In this document: positions 46,303 through 56,947 of the stretch, in pieces
Layout: each line of letters starts with the position of its first letter
Position numbering within the stretch: position 1 is the first letter of the stretch
NCBI RefSeq assembly: GCF_001507855.1
Contig: NZ_LGEN01000021.1
Coordinates: 1 to 62,971 of the forward strand
DNA: 62,971 nt
Reading direction: 5' to 3'
DNA from: Halomonas sp. 54_146
GTDB taxonomy: Bacteria > Pseudomonadota > Gammaproteobacteria > Pseudomonadales > Halomonadaceae
Position numbers and translations under genes: made by a program
Notes under the pieces: generated by a model
Databases searched by the model: none
What the model saw: only the letters and a program-made list of their open reading frames with translations
What the model was told of the DNA's origin: nothing

Positions 46303-46593
46303 TTAAATGGCCGTTTTATGCCGCTGAGCCTGAACAGATAGCTCAAACCCGCAGGCATCTGCATAGCGTTGAAGCGTTTTCCAACCGGGATTGCTATCTC
46401 CACGCTCTAGCCTACTAATGTTACTTTTCTGGGTATGCAAGCGCTTGGCTAACTCTTCCTGAGTTAAACCAGCACGTTGACGCATAGAGATAAGCGTTGT
46501 CGCCAGCTCAAACTCTGGCGCCAAACGTCCATACTCAGCTTTCACCTCAGGGTTTTGAAGCGCCTGCTCTTTTAGTGCCTTTAAGTTCATCAT
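46303..46593 (-). CDS. higA: HigA-type XRE antitoxin
   Basis: About 96 residues. A helix-turn-helix of XRE type occupies the middle and C-terminal part (RQRAGLTQEELAKRLHTQKS then NISRLERGDSNPGWKTLQRYA). The N-terminus (LKEQALQNPEVKAEYGRLAPEFELA) is the antitoxin region typical of HigA. It overlaps the toxin gene by 4 bp (ATGA); a second ATG follows immediately. It should neutralise the toxin and repress the shared promoter. Confidence 0.87.
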   Translation of the reverse strand: MMNLKALKEQALQNPEVKAEYGRLAPEFELATTLISMRQRAGLTQEELAKRLHTQKSNISRLERGDSNPGWKTLQRYADACGFELSVQAQRHKTAI

Positions 46594-46910
46594 GACTGCA
46601 CCTCGCGCTGTCTTGTCCGCGCTAACGTTAACGCCTGACGCGGCGTTTTTTGGCTTTTTTTGACGAATGCATGGAGAATGACAATTTGTTTCCCATGCAC
46701 ATAACAAAACAGAGAACGGCCAATTCCCTCTTTTGCCTTTGCCCTAATTTCAAACAAACCGTCGCCCATAGATTCGGTGTGTGGTGGCCCAAGGTTAGCG
46801 CCATGAGCCTCTACCATCTCCAGCAACCGGAGCATTCTGGCCTGTATTTTGGGCGGCATACTTAAAATTTCTTGCTCTACACCTGGATAAAAATCAACCT
46901 GCCACTCCAT
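46590..46910 (-). CDS. higB: HigB-type RelE-superfamily toxin
   Basis: 106 residues, basic, with the phage-derived Gp49/HigB pattern: VDFYPGVEQEILSMPPKIQARML, then GDGLFEIRAKAKEGIGRSLFCYV and ILHAFVKKSQKTPRQALTLA (read in parts). RelE-like toxins cleave ribosome-bound mRNA. Toxin-first gene order with the antitoxin second is the HigBA arrangement. It lies between the second ilvD and recC, apparently independent of both. Confidence 0.87.
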   Translation of the reverse strand: MEWQVDFYPGVEQEILSMPPKIQARMLRLLEMVEAHGANLGPPHTESMGDGLFEIRAKAKEGIGRSLFCYVHGKQIVILHAFVKKSQKTPRQALTLARTRQREVQS

Positions 46911-47055
46911 AGCATAACCCCGCTCAAGTTATCTTTCATGATAACCCGGCGTGCATAAAAGTTCCTACTCCAGATACACGCGAGTACCCCCAACTTATGG
47001 CACCATAGCCTCACTACCACCCGTGACGCTGATTGCCGTGAAGGAACGCCGCCGT

Positions 47056-50000
47056 ATGCCTGCCAATGCCTTGTTCTCCCCCACTTCGCTGCCCCCCGGT
47101 TTTATGGTGGTACATGCTAACCGCTTGGAAGATTTACGCGGTTTGGCGGTGGAGTGGATGCGCCGCCAGCCGTTGGGGCCATTGGAGAACGAAACCATTC
47201 TGGTGCAGAGCAACGGTATTGGGCAGTGGCTGAAACTGGCGCTGGCGGAAGACCCGAAGAACGGCGGCGCGGGTATTGCGGCGGCGCTAGAGGTGATGCT
47301 GCCCGCGCGGTTTTTATGGCAGGCCTACCGCACGGTGCTCACTCACGTTTCGCAAAATGCCGATGCCGTGCCGGAAACCTCGCCGTTCGATAAGTCGCGC
47401 TTGGTATGGCGGCTGCTGCGCCTGCTGCCTACCCTGGCCGGGCAACCGGTGTTTGAGCCGCTGGCGCAGTTTCTAGAAATCGACCGTGACCAGCGCAAGC
47501 ACTACCAACTGGCCGAGCGGCTGGCGGATCTGTTTGACCAGTACCAGGTCTACCGCGCTGACTGGCTGGACGCCTGGGCCAACGGCCACTATGTGCTGAT
47601 TACCGCTAGAGGCGAGCACCGCCCGCTGGAAGAACACCAGCGCTGGCAGCCCGCGCTATGGCGCATCCTGCGTGACGATGTCGCCATCACCCAAGGCGAT
47701 GCCGGGCTGAATAGCAGCCGCGCCCAGGTTCACCAGCGCTTTTTGAAGGCCACAGAGCACTTAGAAGGCCAAGACTGCCCGCCGGGGCTGCCCCGGCGGC
47801 TGATTATCTTCGGGATTTCATCGCTGCCCCAGCAAACCCTGGAAGCGCTGGCGGCGCTTTCACGCTGCTGCCAAATCGTGCTGTGTGTTCACAACCCCTG
47901 CCAGTTCTACTGGGCGGATATCATCGAGCACAAAGACCTGCTGCGCGCCCAGCGCTACCGCCAGCGACGCAAAACCGGCATGCCCGAAGCGCTGGATGTA
48001 CTCGGCACCGGCGACGCCGACGACGCCCTGCACCTGCACGCCCAGCCGTTGCTGGCGGCCTGGGGCAAGCAGGGCCGCGACTACCTGCGCCTGCTCGATG
48101 AGCACGACGATTCCGGCAACTACCAAACCCTGTTTGAACAGCAAGCGCTGCGTATTGATATGTTCGAGCCGTTCAGCGGCGAGGATCGCCACTGCCTGCT
48201 CAGCCAGCTGCAGGATGATATCCGCGAGCTGCGCCCCGTGGCGGAAACGCAAGGCCACTGGCCCGCATTGCCTACAGACGATGACTCCATCGTGTTCCAT
48301 ATCGCCCACGGCCCCCAGCGGGAAGTGGAGATTCTCCACGACCAGCTGCTGGCTGCCTTTAGCGCCGACCCACACCTGCGCCCACGAGATATCATCGTCA
48401 TGGTGCCGGATATCGACCGCTACGCGCCGCACATCGAAGCGGTGTTTGGTCAGCTGCCCACGGACGACCCGCGGCACATTCCCTACACGCTCTCCGACCA
48501 AGCCAGCCGCCACCGCCTGCCGCTGATGATTGCGCTGGAAAAGCTGCTGCGCCTGCCAGAACTGCGCCTGTCGGTGAGCGATTTACTCGACCTGCTGGAT
48601 GTACCCGCCCTGCGCCAGCGCTTCGGGCTGGAAGAGCGTGACCTACCAGTGCTAGAGCGCTGGATGGAAGGCGCGGGCATCCGCTGGGGGCTCAACGCCA
48701 AGCAGCGCCAGCGGCTGGAACTGCCCGGCGGGCTGAGCCAGAACACCTGGGCATTTGGCCTGCGCCGCTTGCTGCTGGGTTACACCGTGGGCGACGGCCA
48801 CGCGTGGCAAGGTATCGAACCGTTCGATGATATCGGCGGGCTGGAAGCGGGCCTTGCCGGGCCGTTAGCCACCCTGCTGGAGAAGCTCGAAGCCACCTGG
48901 GAGAGCTTCTGCCAACCCACCGATGCCGCCACCTGGGTCGCGCGGCTACGGGGGCTGCTGGAGACTTTTTTCCTGACCGACGACGCCCAAGAGAGCATCA
49001 TGCTCACCAAGCTGGAGAGCGGCTTGCAGCAGATGCTGGAAAGCAGCGCGGAAGCCGAACTCAACGACCCGCTGCCGCTCTCCATGGTGCGCGAACACTG
49101 GCTAGCCCAGATTGATGAGCACAGCCTTTCCCAGCGTTTCTTGGCCGGTGCAGTCAACTTCGCCACGCTGATGCCCATGCGCGCCATTCCCTTCAAGCGC
49201 GTGTGCCTGCTGGGCATGAACGACGGCGAGTACCCCCGCTCCCAGCCGCCGCTGGATTTTGATTTGATGGGCAGCGACTACCGCCCCGGCGACCGCTCCC
49301 GCCGGGAAGACGACCGCTACCTGTTTTTGGAAGCGCTGCTCTCCGCCCGGGATCAGCTCTACATTAGCTGGGTAGGCCGCAGCCAAATCGACAACACACC
49401 GCTACCGCCTTCGGTGCTGGTCGGCCAACTGCGCGACCACCTGGAAGCAGGCTGGCAGATCGAGAACGGCACGCCGCTGCTGGAAGCGCTAACTACCGAG
49501 CATCCGCTGCAGCCGTTTAGCCTCGCTTATTTTGATACCAACACGCAAGTCACTCGACTGTTTACCTATGCACATGAATGGCGCGAGGTACACGCACCAC
49601 GCACGCCTCAAGCTGCCCAATCCACACTTCCCCCACCGGAAAACATCCCAACCAGCCTGACGCTTGGCCAGTTAGGCCAATTCCTACGCGAGCCAGTACG
49701 CGCCTTCTTCAATACCCGGTTGGGGGTGTATTTCGAGCAGGAAGCGATTGCCGAGCTAGACGAAGAACCGTTCGCCCTGGATGGCCTGCAAAACTGGCAG
49801 CTACAAGACCAACTGATCGCCGCTCAGCGCCACGCCATTGATCGCGGCGAGCCACGCATTGAAGCACTGCACACAGCCCTTGAGCGTTTTCAGGGCCAAG
49901 GCGTATTGGCCATGGGCGCGTTTGGCGAGCGCATGCGCGATGCCTTGGCGGAACCCATGGAAGCGCTGTTCAGCGACTATGAACAAGCCCTGGGCGCATG

Positions 50001-50661
50001 GCCGCTTGCGCTAAGCGACCCAGAAGCGATTCACCTGGAGGGTAGCAACGGCATTGTGCTGGAAGATTGGCTGGGCGAACTACGCCAGGATGACGCAGGC
50101 AACCGCTGCCGCCTGCTGCTGCTCAGCAGCAGCCTGATTAAAAACAGCAAGTACCAGTGGCATCTGCTGCTGCGCCACTGGGTTGCCCACCTGGCTGGCA
50201 ATCTCAGCGACCCAATGACCACGCAGCTGCTCTCCAAAGCGGGGCATATCACCCTGGAACCCGTGGCCGCTGACACCGCCCGCGCCCACCTGGAAATCCA
50301 GCTGGCGGCATGGCAAACCGGGCTAACAACGCCGCTACCGCTGGCCCCGCAAGCCGCTTTCGCTTGGCTGACAAAGCTGGGCACACCTGAAATAGCCATT
50401 CAAAAAGGCCAGGAAAGCGACGCCTACGCCGCTGCCGAAAAAGTCTATGAAGGTGGCTACAAAACCACCGGCGAAGTTGAGCAAAGCCCTTATCTCGGCC
50501 ACCAATGGCCGCACTTCGAACGGCTATTTTTTGACCACACCGCCAACCACAAGCACACCTTTGCGGAACTCACGGAGGCTCTATATGCCCCGCTGTTCCA
50601 TGCGGTGAAAAAGCCAGACGCTACAAAACCCTCAAGTGGTAAAAAAGGAGCTGCCCAATGA
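47056..50661 (+). CDS. recC: Exodeoxyribonuclease V gamma subunit RecC
   Basis: About 1201 residues. The N-terminus FMVVHANRLEDLRGLAVEW matches RecC, followed by ETILVQSNGIGQWLKLALA. RecC has a helicase-like but inactive fold that recognises Chi and splits the duplex, the complex acting in recombination repair and degradation of linear DNA. ATG 47056 with AAGGA ten bases upstream is preferred over the in-frame 46951 start, which lies upstream in the TA promoter region. Its stop overlaps the recB start (ATGA). Confidence 0.95.
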   Translation: MPANALFSPTSLPPGFMVVHANRLEDLRGLAVEWMRRQPLGPLENETILVQSNGIGQWLKLALAEDPKNGGAGIAAALEVMLPARFLWQAYRTVLTHVSQNADAVPETSPFDKSRLVWRLLRLLPTLAGQPVFEPLAQFLEIDRDQRKHYQLAERLADLFDQYQVYRADWLDAWANGHYVLITARGEHRPLEEHQRWQPALWRILRDDVAITQGDAGLNSSRAQVHQRFLKATEHLEGQDCPPGLPRRLIIFGISSLPQQTLEALAALSRCCQIVLCVHNPCQFYWADIIEHKDLLRAQRYRQRRKTGMPEALDVLGTGDADDALHLHAQPLLAAWGKQGRDYLRLLDEHDDSGNYQTLFEQQALRIDMFEPFSGEDRHCLLSQLQDDIRELRPVAETQGHWPALPTDDDSIVFHIAHGPQREVEILHDQLLAAFSADPHLRPRDIIVMVPDIDRYAPHIEAVFGQLPTDDPRHIPYTLSDQASRHRLPLMIALEKLLRLPELRLSVSDLLDLLDVPALRQRFGLEERDLPVLERWMEGAGIRWGLNAKQRQRLELPGGLSQNTWAFGLRRLLLGYTVGDGHAWQGIEPFDDIGGLEAGLAGPLATLLEKLEATWESFCQPTDAATWVARLRGLLETFFLTDDAQESIMLTKLESGLQQMLESSAEAELNDPLPLSMVREHWLAQIDEHSLSQRFLAGAVNFATLMPMRAIPFKRVCLLGMNDGEYPRSQPPLDFDLMGSDYRPGDRSRREDDRYLFLEALLSARDQLYISWVGRSQIDNTPLPPSVLVGQLRDHLEAGWQIENGTPLLEALTTEHPLQPFSLAYFDTNTQVTRLFTYAHEWREVHAPRTPQAAQSTLPPPENIPTSLTLGQLGQFLREPVRAFFNTRLGVYFEQEAIAELDEEPFALDGLQNWQLQDQLIAAQRHAIDRGEPRIEALHTALERFQGQGVLAMGAFGERMRDALAEPMEALFSDYEQALGAWPLALSDPEAIHLEGSNGIVLEDWLGELRQDDAGNRCRLLLLSSSLIKNSKYQWHLLLRHWVAHLAGNLSDPMTTQLLSKAGHITLEPVAADTARAHLEIQLAAWQTGLTTPLPLAPQAAFAWLTKLGTPEIAIQKGQESDAYAAAEKVYEGGYKTTGEVEQSPYLGHQWPHFERLFFDHTANHKHTFAELTEALYAPLFHAVKKPDATKPSSGKKGAAQ

Positions 50662-53600
50662 GCCAGGACGCCTCTCCAATCCCACTCAACCCTCTTACGC
50701 TCCCACTCCACGGCAGCCGTTTGATCGAAGCCAGCGCAGGCACGGGCAAAACCTTCACCATTGCGCTGCTGTATGTGCGCTTGGTGCTGGGCGGGCAGCA
50801 CAGCGAAGACGACACCGCCTTCGTTCGCCCGCTCACCCCGCCGGAAATTCTGGTGGTCACCTTCACCAATGCCGCCACCCAGGAACTGCGTGAACGTATC
50901 CGCCACCGGCTGGTAGAAGCCGCCGCGGTGTTTAGAAAAGCGCCGGACGAGCCACCTGCTGACGATCCTTTACTCGTCCAATTGCGCAGCCAATACCCCG
51001 AAGCCACTTGGCCCGCCTGCGCCCGCCGCCTGGAGCTGGCCGCCGAATGGATGGACGAAGCCGCGGTTTCCACCATCCACAGCTGGTGCTACCGCATGCT
51101 GCGCGAACACGCCTTCGATAGCGGCAGCCTGTTCTCGCTCAACCTGGAAAACGACCAGCGCGAACTGGAACAAGAAGTAGTGCGCGACTACTGGCGCACC
51201 TTCTACTACCCGCTGGATGCCGACGCCCTGGGCAGCATTACCCGCTACTGGAAATCACCGGATAAGCTCCACGAAGATGTACGCAAGCTGCTCCACGAAA
51301 GCGGCGCTCTGGGCAGCCAACGCCCCGCGCCAGCCGACACATTAAGCGCTGCCGAAGCCGAACGCAGCGCCACGCTTAGCACACTAAAAGCCCCCTGGCC
51401 CGCTTGGCTAGATGAACTGGTGCCCGCACTGGAAGAGGCCGCTAAACGTAAAGCCTTCAAAGGCCAAAGCTTCAACGCCAAAAGCCGCGCCAGCTGGCTT
51501 GGCGCACTGCGCGAATGGTGCGAAAGCGACCTTGAGCGCCCCGCGTTAACACCCGCCGCCTGGAAACGCCTAACCCCAGACGGCATGGCTGAGATATGGA
51601 AAGACGGCACGCCACCCTGCCCAGCCGCCTGGGAAGCGCTGGCGGACATGCCCACCGCCCTCAACGCCTTACCCGAACCGCGTAACGACCTACTGATTCA
51701 CGCCGTGCAGTGGTGCAAGGTACGTATGGAGCGCGAGCAGGAACGCCGCGCCGAAATGGGCCCCAACGACCTGCTCACCCATTTAGACCGCGCCCTGCAA
51801 GGCCCCAACAAAGATGCCCTGGCCGCGCAGATTCTGCGCCAGTTCCCCGTCGCGCTGATTGACGAGTTCCAGGATACTGACCCGATTCAGTACCGCATTT
51901 TTAACGCGGTCTATGACGTCGCCAATCCCCGCCGCGATGCCGCTATGCTACTGATCGGCGACCCCAAGCAGGCCATCTACGCCTTTCGCGGTGCGGATAT
52001 TTTCACCTACCTGCAAGCTCGCCAAGACACCGCAGGTCGCCACGTCACGCTAGGCACCAACTTCCGTTCCAGCCGCGCCATGGTGGAAGCCGTCAATCAC
52101 TGCTTCCACTACGCCGACCAGCACCCGGCTGGGGCGTTTCTGTTTCGCGAAGAAGGCGGCGAAAATCCGCTGCCGTTCTTATCAGTAGCCGCCAAAGGCC
52201 GTGACGAACAGCTGGTGCACCAAGGGCAACCGCTGCCCGCCATGACTCTGTGGTCGTTAACAAGCGAAGAACCACTTTCCAAAACCGCTTACCAGACCGA
52301 AATGGCCGAACGCTGCGCCTCTTATATGGTGGAACTGCTCGCGGCAGCTCAAAGTGGCAATAAAGAAGGCCAAAGCGGCTTCCAGAAAGGCGATGACCTA
52401 ACCCCGCTAAAACCTTCCGATATGGCAGTGCTGGTCAACGGCCTGCAGGAAGCCCGCGCCATTCGCTTAGCGCTGGCCAGCCGAGGGGTCAAGAGTGTCT
52501 ACCTTTCCGACCACGACAAGGTGTTCAGCTCGCCCATGGCGAAGCAGGTAGAACGCTGGCTGCGCGCCTGCGCCGAGCCACTGGCCAGCTCCCGCCAGGC
52601 CGAAGCCCACCTGCGCGCCGCTTTGGCAACGCCAGTGCTGGGGCTCAGTTTGGCCGACCTTGATCACCTGCAACAAAACGAACTGGCCTGGGAAGCGCGG
52701 GTGGAGCAATTCAGCCACTACCATCGCCTATGGCAGCGCCAGGGTGTGCTGCCGCTGGTACGCCGTATGATGGTGGATTTCGACATTCCCGCCCGCCTGC
52801 TGGGGGAGTTCGAAGAGGGTGAGCGCTTGCTCACCGACCTGCTGCACTTAGGCGAACTGCTGCAGCAGGCAAGCGCTGAACTGGACGGCGAACACGCGCT
52901 GATTCGCTTTCTGTATGAAGCCATTGCCGACCCGGAAAGCCACGGCGACAGCCACAAACTGCGCCTGGAAAGCGATGCGGATTTGGTCAAGGTGGTCACC
53001 ATCCACAAATCCAAAGGCCTTGAGTACCCGCTGGTATTCCTGCCGTTTATCGCCAACCACCGCCCGGTGAGCGATAAAGACATACCTCTACGCTGGCACG
53101 ACGCCCACGGCAACCTGCAACTCAGCCTAAGCGCCGATGAAGAAACGCTGGCCACCGCCGACCGCGAACGTTTAGGGGAAGACCTACGCAAGCTTTATGT
53201 GGCGCTAACCCGCGCCCGCCACGCGACTTGGCTGGGGCTAGCCCCGCTTCAGGGGTTGGAAAATAGCGCCCTCGGCTACCTGATTAGCGGCGGAAAAACC
53301 ATTGCACCGGCAGAGCTAACCAGCGCGCTGGAAGCGCTGGCACAAGGCAGCGAGATTGCTGTCAACGAGCCACCGGCCCCCACTGCCCAGCGCCTTGCTC
53401 TCTCTGAACAAAGCGCCACGCTTGGCCACGCCCGCACGCCCGCGCGCCCGGCCAAGGAACACTGGTGGATTGCCAGCTACTCGGCGCTGCGCCTTTCCGG
53501 CACGCTCACTGCCCCCACGGCCACGCCACTGGAGCCCACCACCGCCCAGGAAGCCACAACATTTGAAGTACTGGATGAACCACAAGATATTTCGCTCATG

Positions 53601-54494
53601 CCTGATGACATGGAAAGTCTTCGAGCGAAGGCCAGTCTAGGCAATCTTTCGCGAGAAAGCGGAGTTTACGAGGGGTTAAATGAGCATTTCGAGCGAACGA
53701 TTAACAACGAATGGGAGAGCGCAGACACTTTCCACCTGCATAAATTTCCCAGAGGCCCAGGGCCGGGCACATTTTTACATGGGCTATTGGAATGGGCAGG
53801 CAGACAAGGGTTTGCAGCCGCTGCCAACGACCACGATTCACTCAACGATATGCTATGGCGGCGCGTACAGCTACGCGGCTGGCAAGCATGGCAGGAACCG
53901 CTGGCTGGCTGGCTTTCAGCACTACTCACCACACCATTACCGCTGGCCGCGCCCAACCAACATGGCGTCGCGCTCACCGAACTTGCCAGCTACCAAGTAG
54001 AGCTAGAGTTCTGGCTGGCCGCCCAACGGGTCAACACCCAAGCGATTGATGCCCTGGTAAGCAAGCACTTACTGCCAGGGGTTGAGCGCCCAGCGCTGGA
54101 TGCCGATACCCTAAACGGCATGCTGAAAGGCTTTATCGATTTAGCCTTCGAGCACCAAGGGCGCTTTTACGTACTGGACTGGAAATCGAACTATTTAGGG
54201 CCCAATGACAGCGATTACGAACCGGAAGCCCTGCGTCATGCGCTGCTGGCCAAGCGCTACGATCTCCAGGCCGCGCTTTACCTGCTGGCTATGCACCGGC
54301 TGCTAAAAGCGCGCCTGCCCGACTACGACCCGCACCAGCATCTAGGCGGTTCGATGACGGTATTTCTGCGCGGCAGCCGCAGCCCAGGGCGTGGGGTATT
54401 TTCCGAGCCCGCCCCGGTTGAACTGATCGAAGCACTGGACAGCCTGTTTGCAGGCGCATCGTTTTCAAGCCACGCACAGGAAGCGACGGTATGA
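50658..54494 (+). CDS. recB: Exodeoxyribonuclease V beta subunit RecB
   Basis: 1278 residues, UvrD-type 3'-5' helicase plus nuclease. Walker A EASAGTGKTFTIALL near 23-37, DEAD-like Walker B LIDEFQDTDP, TIHKSKGLEYPLVFLPF, the TRAR motif ALTRARHA, and the C-terminal RecB nuclease with VLDWKSNYLG at about 1172. AAGGAG lies just before the ATG inside recC. It drives unwinding and cuts DNA until Chi. The recC-recB-recD order is collinear and overlapping. Confidence 0.96.
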   Translation: MSQDASPIPLNPLTLPLHGSRLIEASAGTGKTFTIALLYVRLVLGGQHSEDDTAFVRPLTPPEILVVTFTNAATQELRERIRHRLVEAAAVFRKAPDEPPADDPLLVQLRSQYPEATWPACARRLELAAEWMDEAAVSTIHSWCYRMLREHAFDSGSLFSLNLENDQRELEQEVVRDYWRTFYYPLDADALGSITRYWKSPDKLHEDVRKLLHESGALGSQRPAPADTLSAAEAERSATLSTLKAPWPAWLDELVPALEEAAKRKAFKGQSFNAKSRASWLGALREWCESDLERPALTPAAWKRLTPDGMAEIWKDGTPPCPAAWEALADMPTALNALPEPRNDLLIHAVQWCKVRMEREQERRAEMGPNDLLTHLDRALQGPNKDALAAQILRQFPVALIDEFQDTDPIQYRIFNAVYDVANPRRDAAMLLIGDPKQAIYAFRGADIFTYLQARQDTAGRHVTLGTNFRSSRAMVEAVNHCFHYADQHPAGAFLFREEGGENPLPFLSVAAKGRDEQLVHQGQPLPAMTLWSLTSEEPLSKTAYQTEMAERCASYMVELLAAAQSGNKEGQSGFQKGDDLTPLKPSDMAVLVNGLQEARAIRLALASRGVKSVYLSDHDKVFSSPMAKQVERWLRACAEPLASSRQAEAHLRAALATPVLGLSLADLDHLQQNELAWEARVEQFSHYHRLWQRQGVLPLVRRMMVDFDIPARLLGEFEEGERLLTDLLHLGELLQQASAELDGEHALIRFLYEAIADPESHGDSHKLRLESDADLVKVVTIHKSKGLEYPLVFLPFIANHRPVSDKDIPLRWHDAHGNLQLSLSADEETLATADRERLGEDLRKLYVALTRARHATWLGLAPLQGLENSALGYLISGGKTIAPAELTSALEALAQGSEIAVNEPPAPTAQRLALSEQSATLGHARTPARPAKEHWWIASYSALRLSGTLTAPTATPLEPTTAQEATTFEVLDEPQDISLMPDDMESLRAKASLGNLSRESGVYEGLNEHFERTINNEWESADTFHLHKFPRGPGPGTFLHGLLEWAGRQGFAAAANDHDSLNDMLWRRVQLRGWQAWQEPLAGWLSALLTTPLPLAAPNQHGVALTELASYQVELEFWLAAQRVNTQAIDALVSKHLLPGVERPALDADTLNGMLKGFIDLAFEHQGRFYVLDWKSNYLGPNDSDYEPEALRHALLAKRYDLQAALYLLAMHRLLKARLPDYDPHQHLGGSMTVFLRGSRSPGRGVFSEPAPVELIEALDSLFAGASFSSHAQEATV

Positions 54495-56812
54495 GTAAGC
54501 CCAAAGACACCCACACCTTCGACCTGTTTGGCGATGCCGTCGAGTCACAGGATGCCCAGCCTTCAATGGCCCCCGCGCCAGTGAGCGCTCACCCTGCGTT
54601 AAGCGATACCACTGAATTGCTAACCCTATGCGAACGCTGGGTAGCCAGGGGCTGGCTGCGTGATTTAGACCGCGCCCTGGTGCGCTTTTTAGCGGCCGAA
54701 GCACCGGATGCCCCCGCGCTGCTGCTGTTAGCCGCCGCCCTGGCCAGCCACCAGCTAGGCCGAGGCCATGTGTGTCTGGATTTAACCGCCACGCTTAACG
54801 CACCGGATTTCGCCCTTTCGCTACCGCCAGAAGGGGATGATTTAACCGACCCACCACCGCTGCCCAGCGACGTGCTGGCAACGCTCACGCTAAGCGAATG
54901 GCAAGCTGCGCTGCACCACCCACTGCTCACCAGCGAAGGCCCTGGCAAAACACCGCTGGTGGTAGTGACCACTCACTCAGGTTCAGACACGCGGCTCTAC
55001 CTACGCCGCTACTGGCAGTACGAGCAAACTCTGCACCAGCAAATCGCCACACGGTTAGAAGATGAAAACACCGCACACTCACTGGCGGTGAATGATAACG
55101 CCACGACGGCAACTGATAACCGTTGTAGGAGGCCAATTTATTGGGCGATGGGTGACGATAGTCACCCCGGCCTTCTCCCCCAGGCCCTGCATATTCTGTT
55201 CAAGCCAAGCGACGGCCTCGACTGGCAAAAAACCGCCTGCGCCCTGGCCGCCCGCAGCCGCTTCGGCATTATTACCGGCGGCCCCGGCACCGGCAAAACC
55301 ACCACCGTGGTGCGCCTGCTCGCCCTGCTGCAAACGCTGCAACTGGCTCACTCACCCAGCCAGCCGCTGCGCATTCGCCTAGCCGCCCCCACCGGCAAAG
55401 CCGCCGCCCGCCTGAATGAATCCATCGCCGGGCAGGTAAGCAGTTTGCCGCTTGCTCAGCTAGAAACACTGCTAAGTGAACACTCACCTTCCGCAGCCCC
55501 CAGCGAGATAGCCATTCCCACGGAAGTGACGACCCTGCACCGCCTGCTGGGCGCCCGCCCCGACACCCGCCACTTCCGCCACAGCGCCGCCAACCCGCTA
55601 GCGCTGGATGTACTGGTGATCGACGAAGCTTCGATGGTGGATATCGAAATGATGGCCGCCGTGCTGAGCGCCCTGCCCGCCAATGCCCAGTGTGTGCTGC
55701 TGGGGGATAAAGACCAGCTAGCCTCGGTAGAGGCTGGCTCGGTACTCGGCGATTTATGCCGCCGTGCCGAGGCCGCCCACTACACCCCAGCAACCGCCCA
55801 ATGGCTAGAAAGCGCCACCGGCCAGCCGCTGCCATCAGAGTACCTGGATACTGACGGCCAGCCGCTCGACCAAGCCATTACCATGCTGCGGGTAAGCCAC
55901 CGCTTTAACGAACACAGCGGCATCGGCCAGTTGGCCCAGGCGATTAACCAGCCCAGCCACGCCCAAACTGCCCGGGAAAAACAGCAGGCCGTTAACGCCG
56001 TGCTGCGCCACGGCTACCCAGACTTACACCACCTAACGCTTGCTGAGGACACCGCGCTAGATAAGCTGGTAATTCACGGCAGCGCGGATAAGTTTCTGAA
56101 TAGCGGTGAAGGCCGCACTAACCACAAACATGAGCCCATCGCCCCGCCCACTGGCTATCGCCATTACCTAAAGGTGCTGAACGCGCAGCGCCCGCGTGGG
56201 GAATCGTTTGAGGACAACCCAGCGGCCTATAACGCCTGGGCCTCTGAGGTGCTAAGCGCCTACAGTCACTTTCAACTGCTATGCGCGCTGCGCAAAGGCC
56301 CCTGGGGGGTAGAAGGCTTAAACCTGCATATCGCCAAAACCCTGCGCAGCGAAAAGCTGCTGTTTGGCAGTGATTACACGTTGGAAAAAGGCTGGTATGA
56401 AGGCCGCCCGGTGCTGGTGACCCAAAACGACTACGGCCTAAAACTAATGAATGGCGATATCGGCATCACCCTGGCGGTGCCGGATCCCCGCAATCCGCAA
56501 CAAAAGCTGTTGAGAGTGGCCTTTCCTTCATCAAGTGCCACGAGCGATGCCGATCACCCCATCCGCTGGGTGCTGCCCTCCCGCCTGCACGCGGTAGAAA
56601 CCGTATTCGCAATGACGGTACACAAATCCCAAGGCTCGGAGTTCCTGCACACCGCTCTGCTGCTACCGCCCACCATCAACCCGATCCTCACCCGCGAGCT
56701 GGTCTACACCGGCATCACCCGCGCCCGCGACTGGCTCACGCTAGTGGAAGCCAAGCGCGGGGTGTTGAATGAGGCGGTGGTGAGGGAAGTGATGAGGGTG
56801 AGTGGGATGTAG
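54491..56812 (+). CDS. recD: Exodeoxyribonuclease V alpha subunit RecD
   Basis: 773 residues, longer than the 608 of E. coli RecD. SF1B helicase: Walker A GGPGTGKTTTVVRLL near 265, DEASMVDIEMMA, the GDKDQLASVEAGSVLGDL motif, and C-terminal VHKSQGSEF and YTGITRARDWL. The extra length is partly in a low-complexity N-terminal 40 residues and an acidic stretch around 100-200. The start overlaps the recB stop by 4 bp. Downstream the AT-rich defence pair begins after 135 bp on the other strand. Confidence 0.95.
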   Translation: MSKPKDTHTFDLFGDAVESQDAQPSMAPAPVSAHPALSDTTELLTLCERWVARGWLRDLDRALVRFLAAEAPDAPALLLLAAALASHQLGRGHVCLDLTATLNAPDFALSLPPEGDDLTDPPPLPSDVLATLTLSEWQAALHHPLLTSEGPGKTPLVVVTTHSGSDTRLYLRRYWQYEQTLHQQIATRLEDENTAHSLAVNDNATTATDNRCRRPIYWAMGDDSHPGLLPQALHILFKPSDGLDWQKTACALAARSRFGIITGGPGTGKTTTVVRLLALLQTLQLAHSPSQPLRIRLAAPTGKAAARLNESIAGQVSSLPLAQLETLLSEHSPSAAPSEIAIPTEVTTLHRLLGARPDTRHFRHSAANPLALDVLVIDEASMVDIEMMAAVLSALPANAQCVLLGDKDQLASVEAGSVLGDLCRRAEAAHYTPATAQWLESATGQPLPSEYLDTDGQPLDQAITMLRVSHRFNEHSGIGQLAQAINQPSHAQTAREKQQAVNAVLRHGYPDLHHLTLAEDTALDKLVIHGSADKFLNSGEGRTNHKHEPIAPPTGYRHYLKVLNAQRPRGESFEDNPAAYNAWASEVLSAYSHFQLLCALRKGPWGVEGLNLHIAKTLRSEKLLFGSDYTLEKGWYEGRPVLVTQNDYGLKLMNGDIGITLAVPDPRNPQQKLLRVAFPSSSATSDADHPIRWVLPSRLHAVETVFAMTVHKSQGSEFLHTALLLPPTINPILTRELVYTGITRARDWLTLVEAKRGVLNEAVVREVMRVSGM

Positions 56813-56947
56813 AAGGTTGCAATAAAAACCGACATTAGCAGCGGTGGTAATGGTGGTCTTCGATTAGGATCTGACATTTAGCTCGGGCTAATATAAAACT
56901 TAAATCAGGTGCATCGTAGGCGTCACCTGGATTTACTTGTTATGAGC

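Noticed and set aside
53666..54049. Several overlapping frames inside recB, recC and recD
   Set aside because: They are shadows of the high-GC coding strand in alternative frames, with no motifs.
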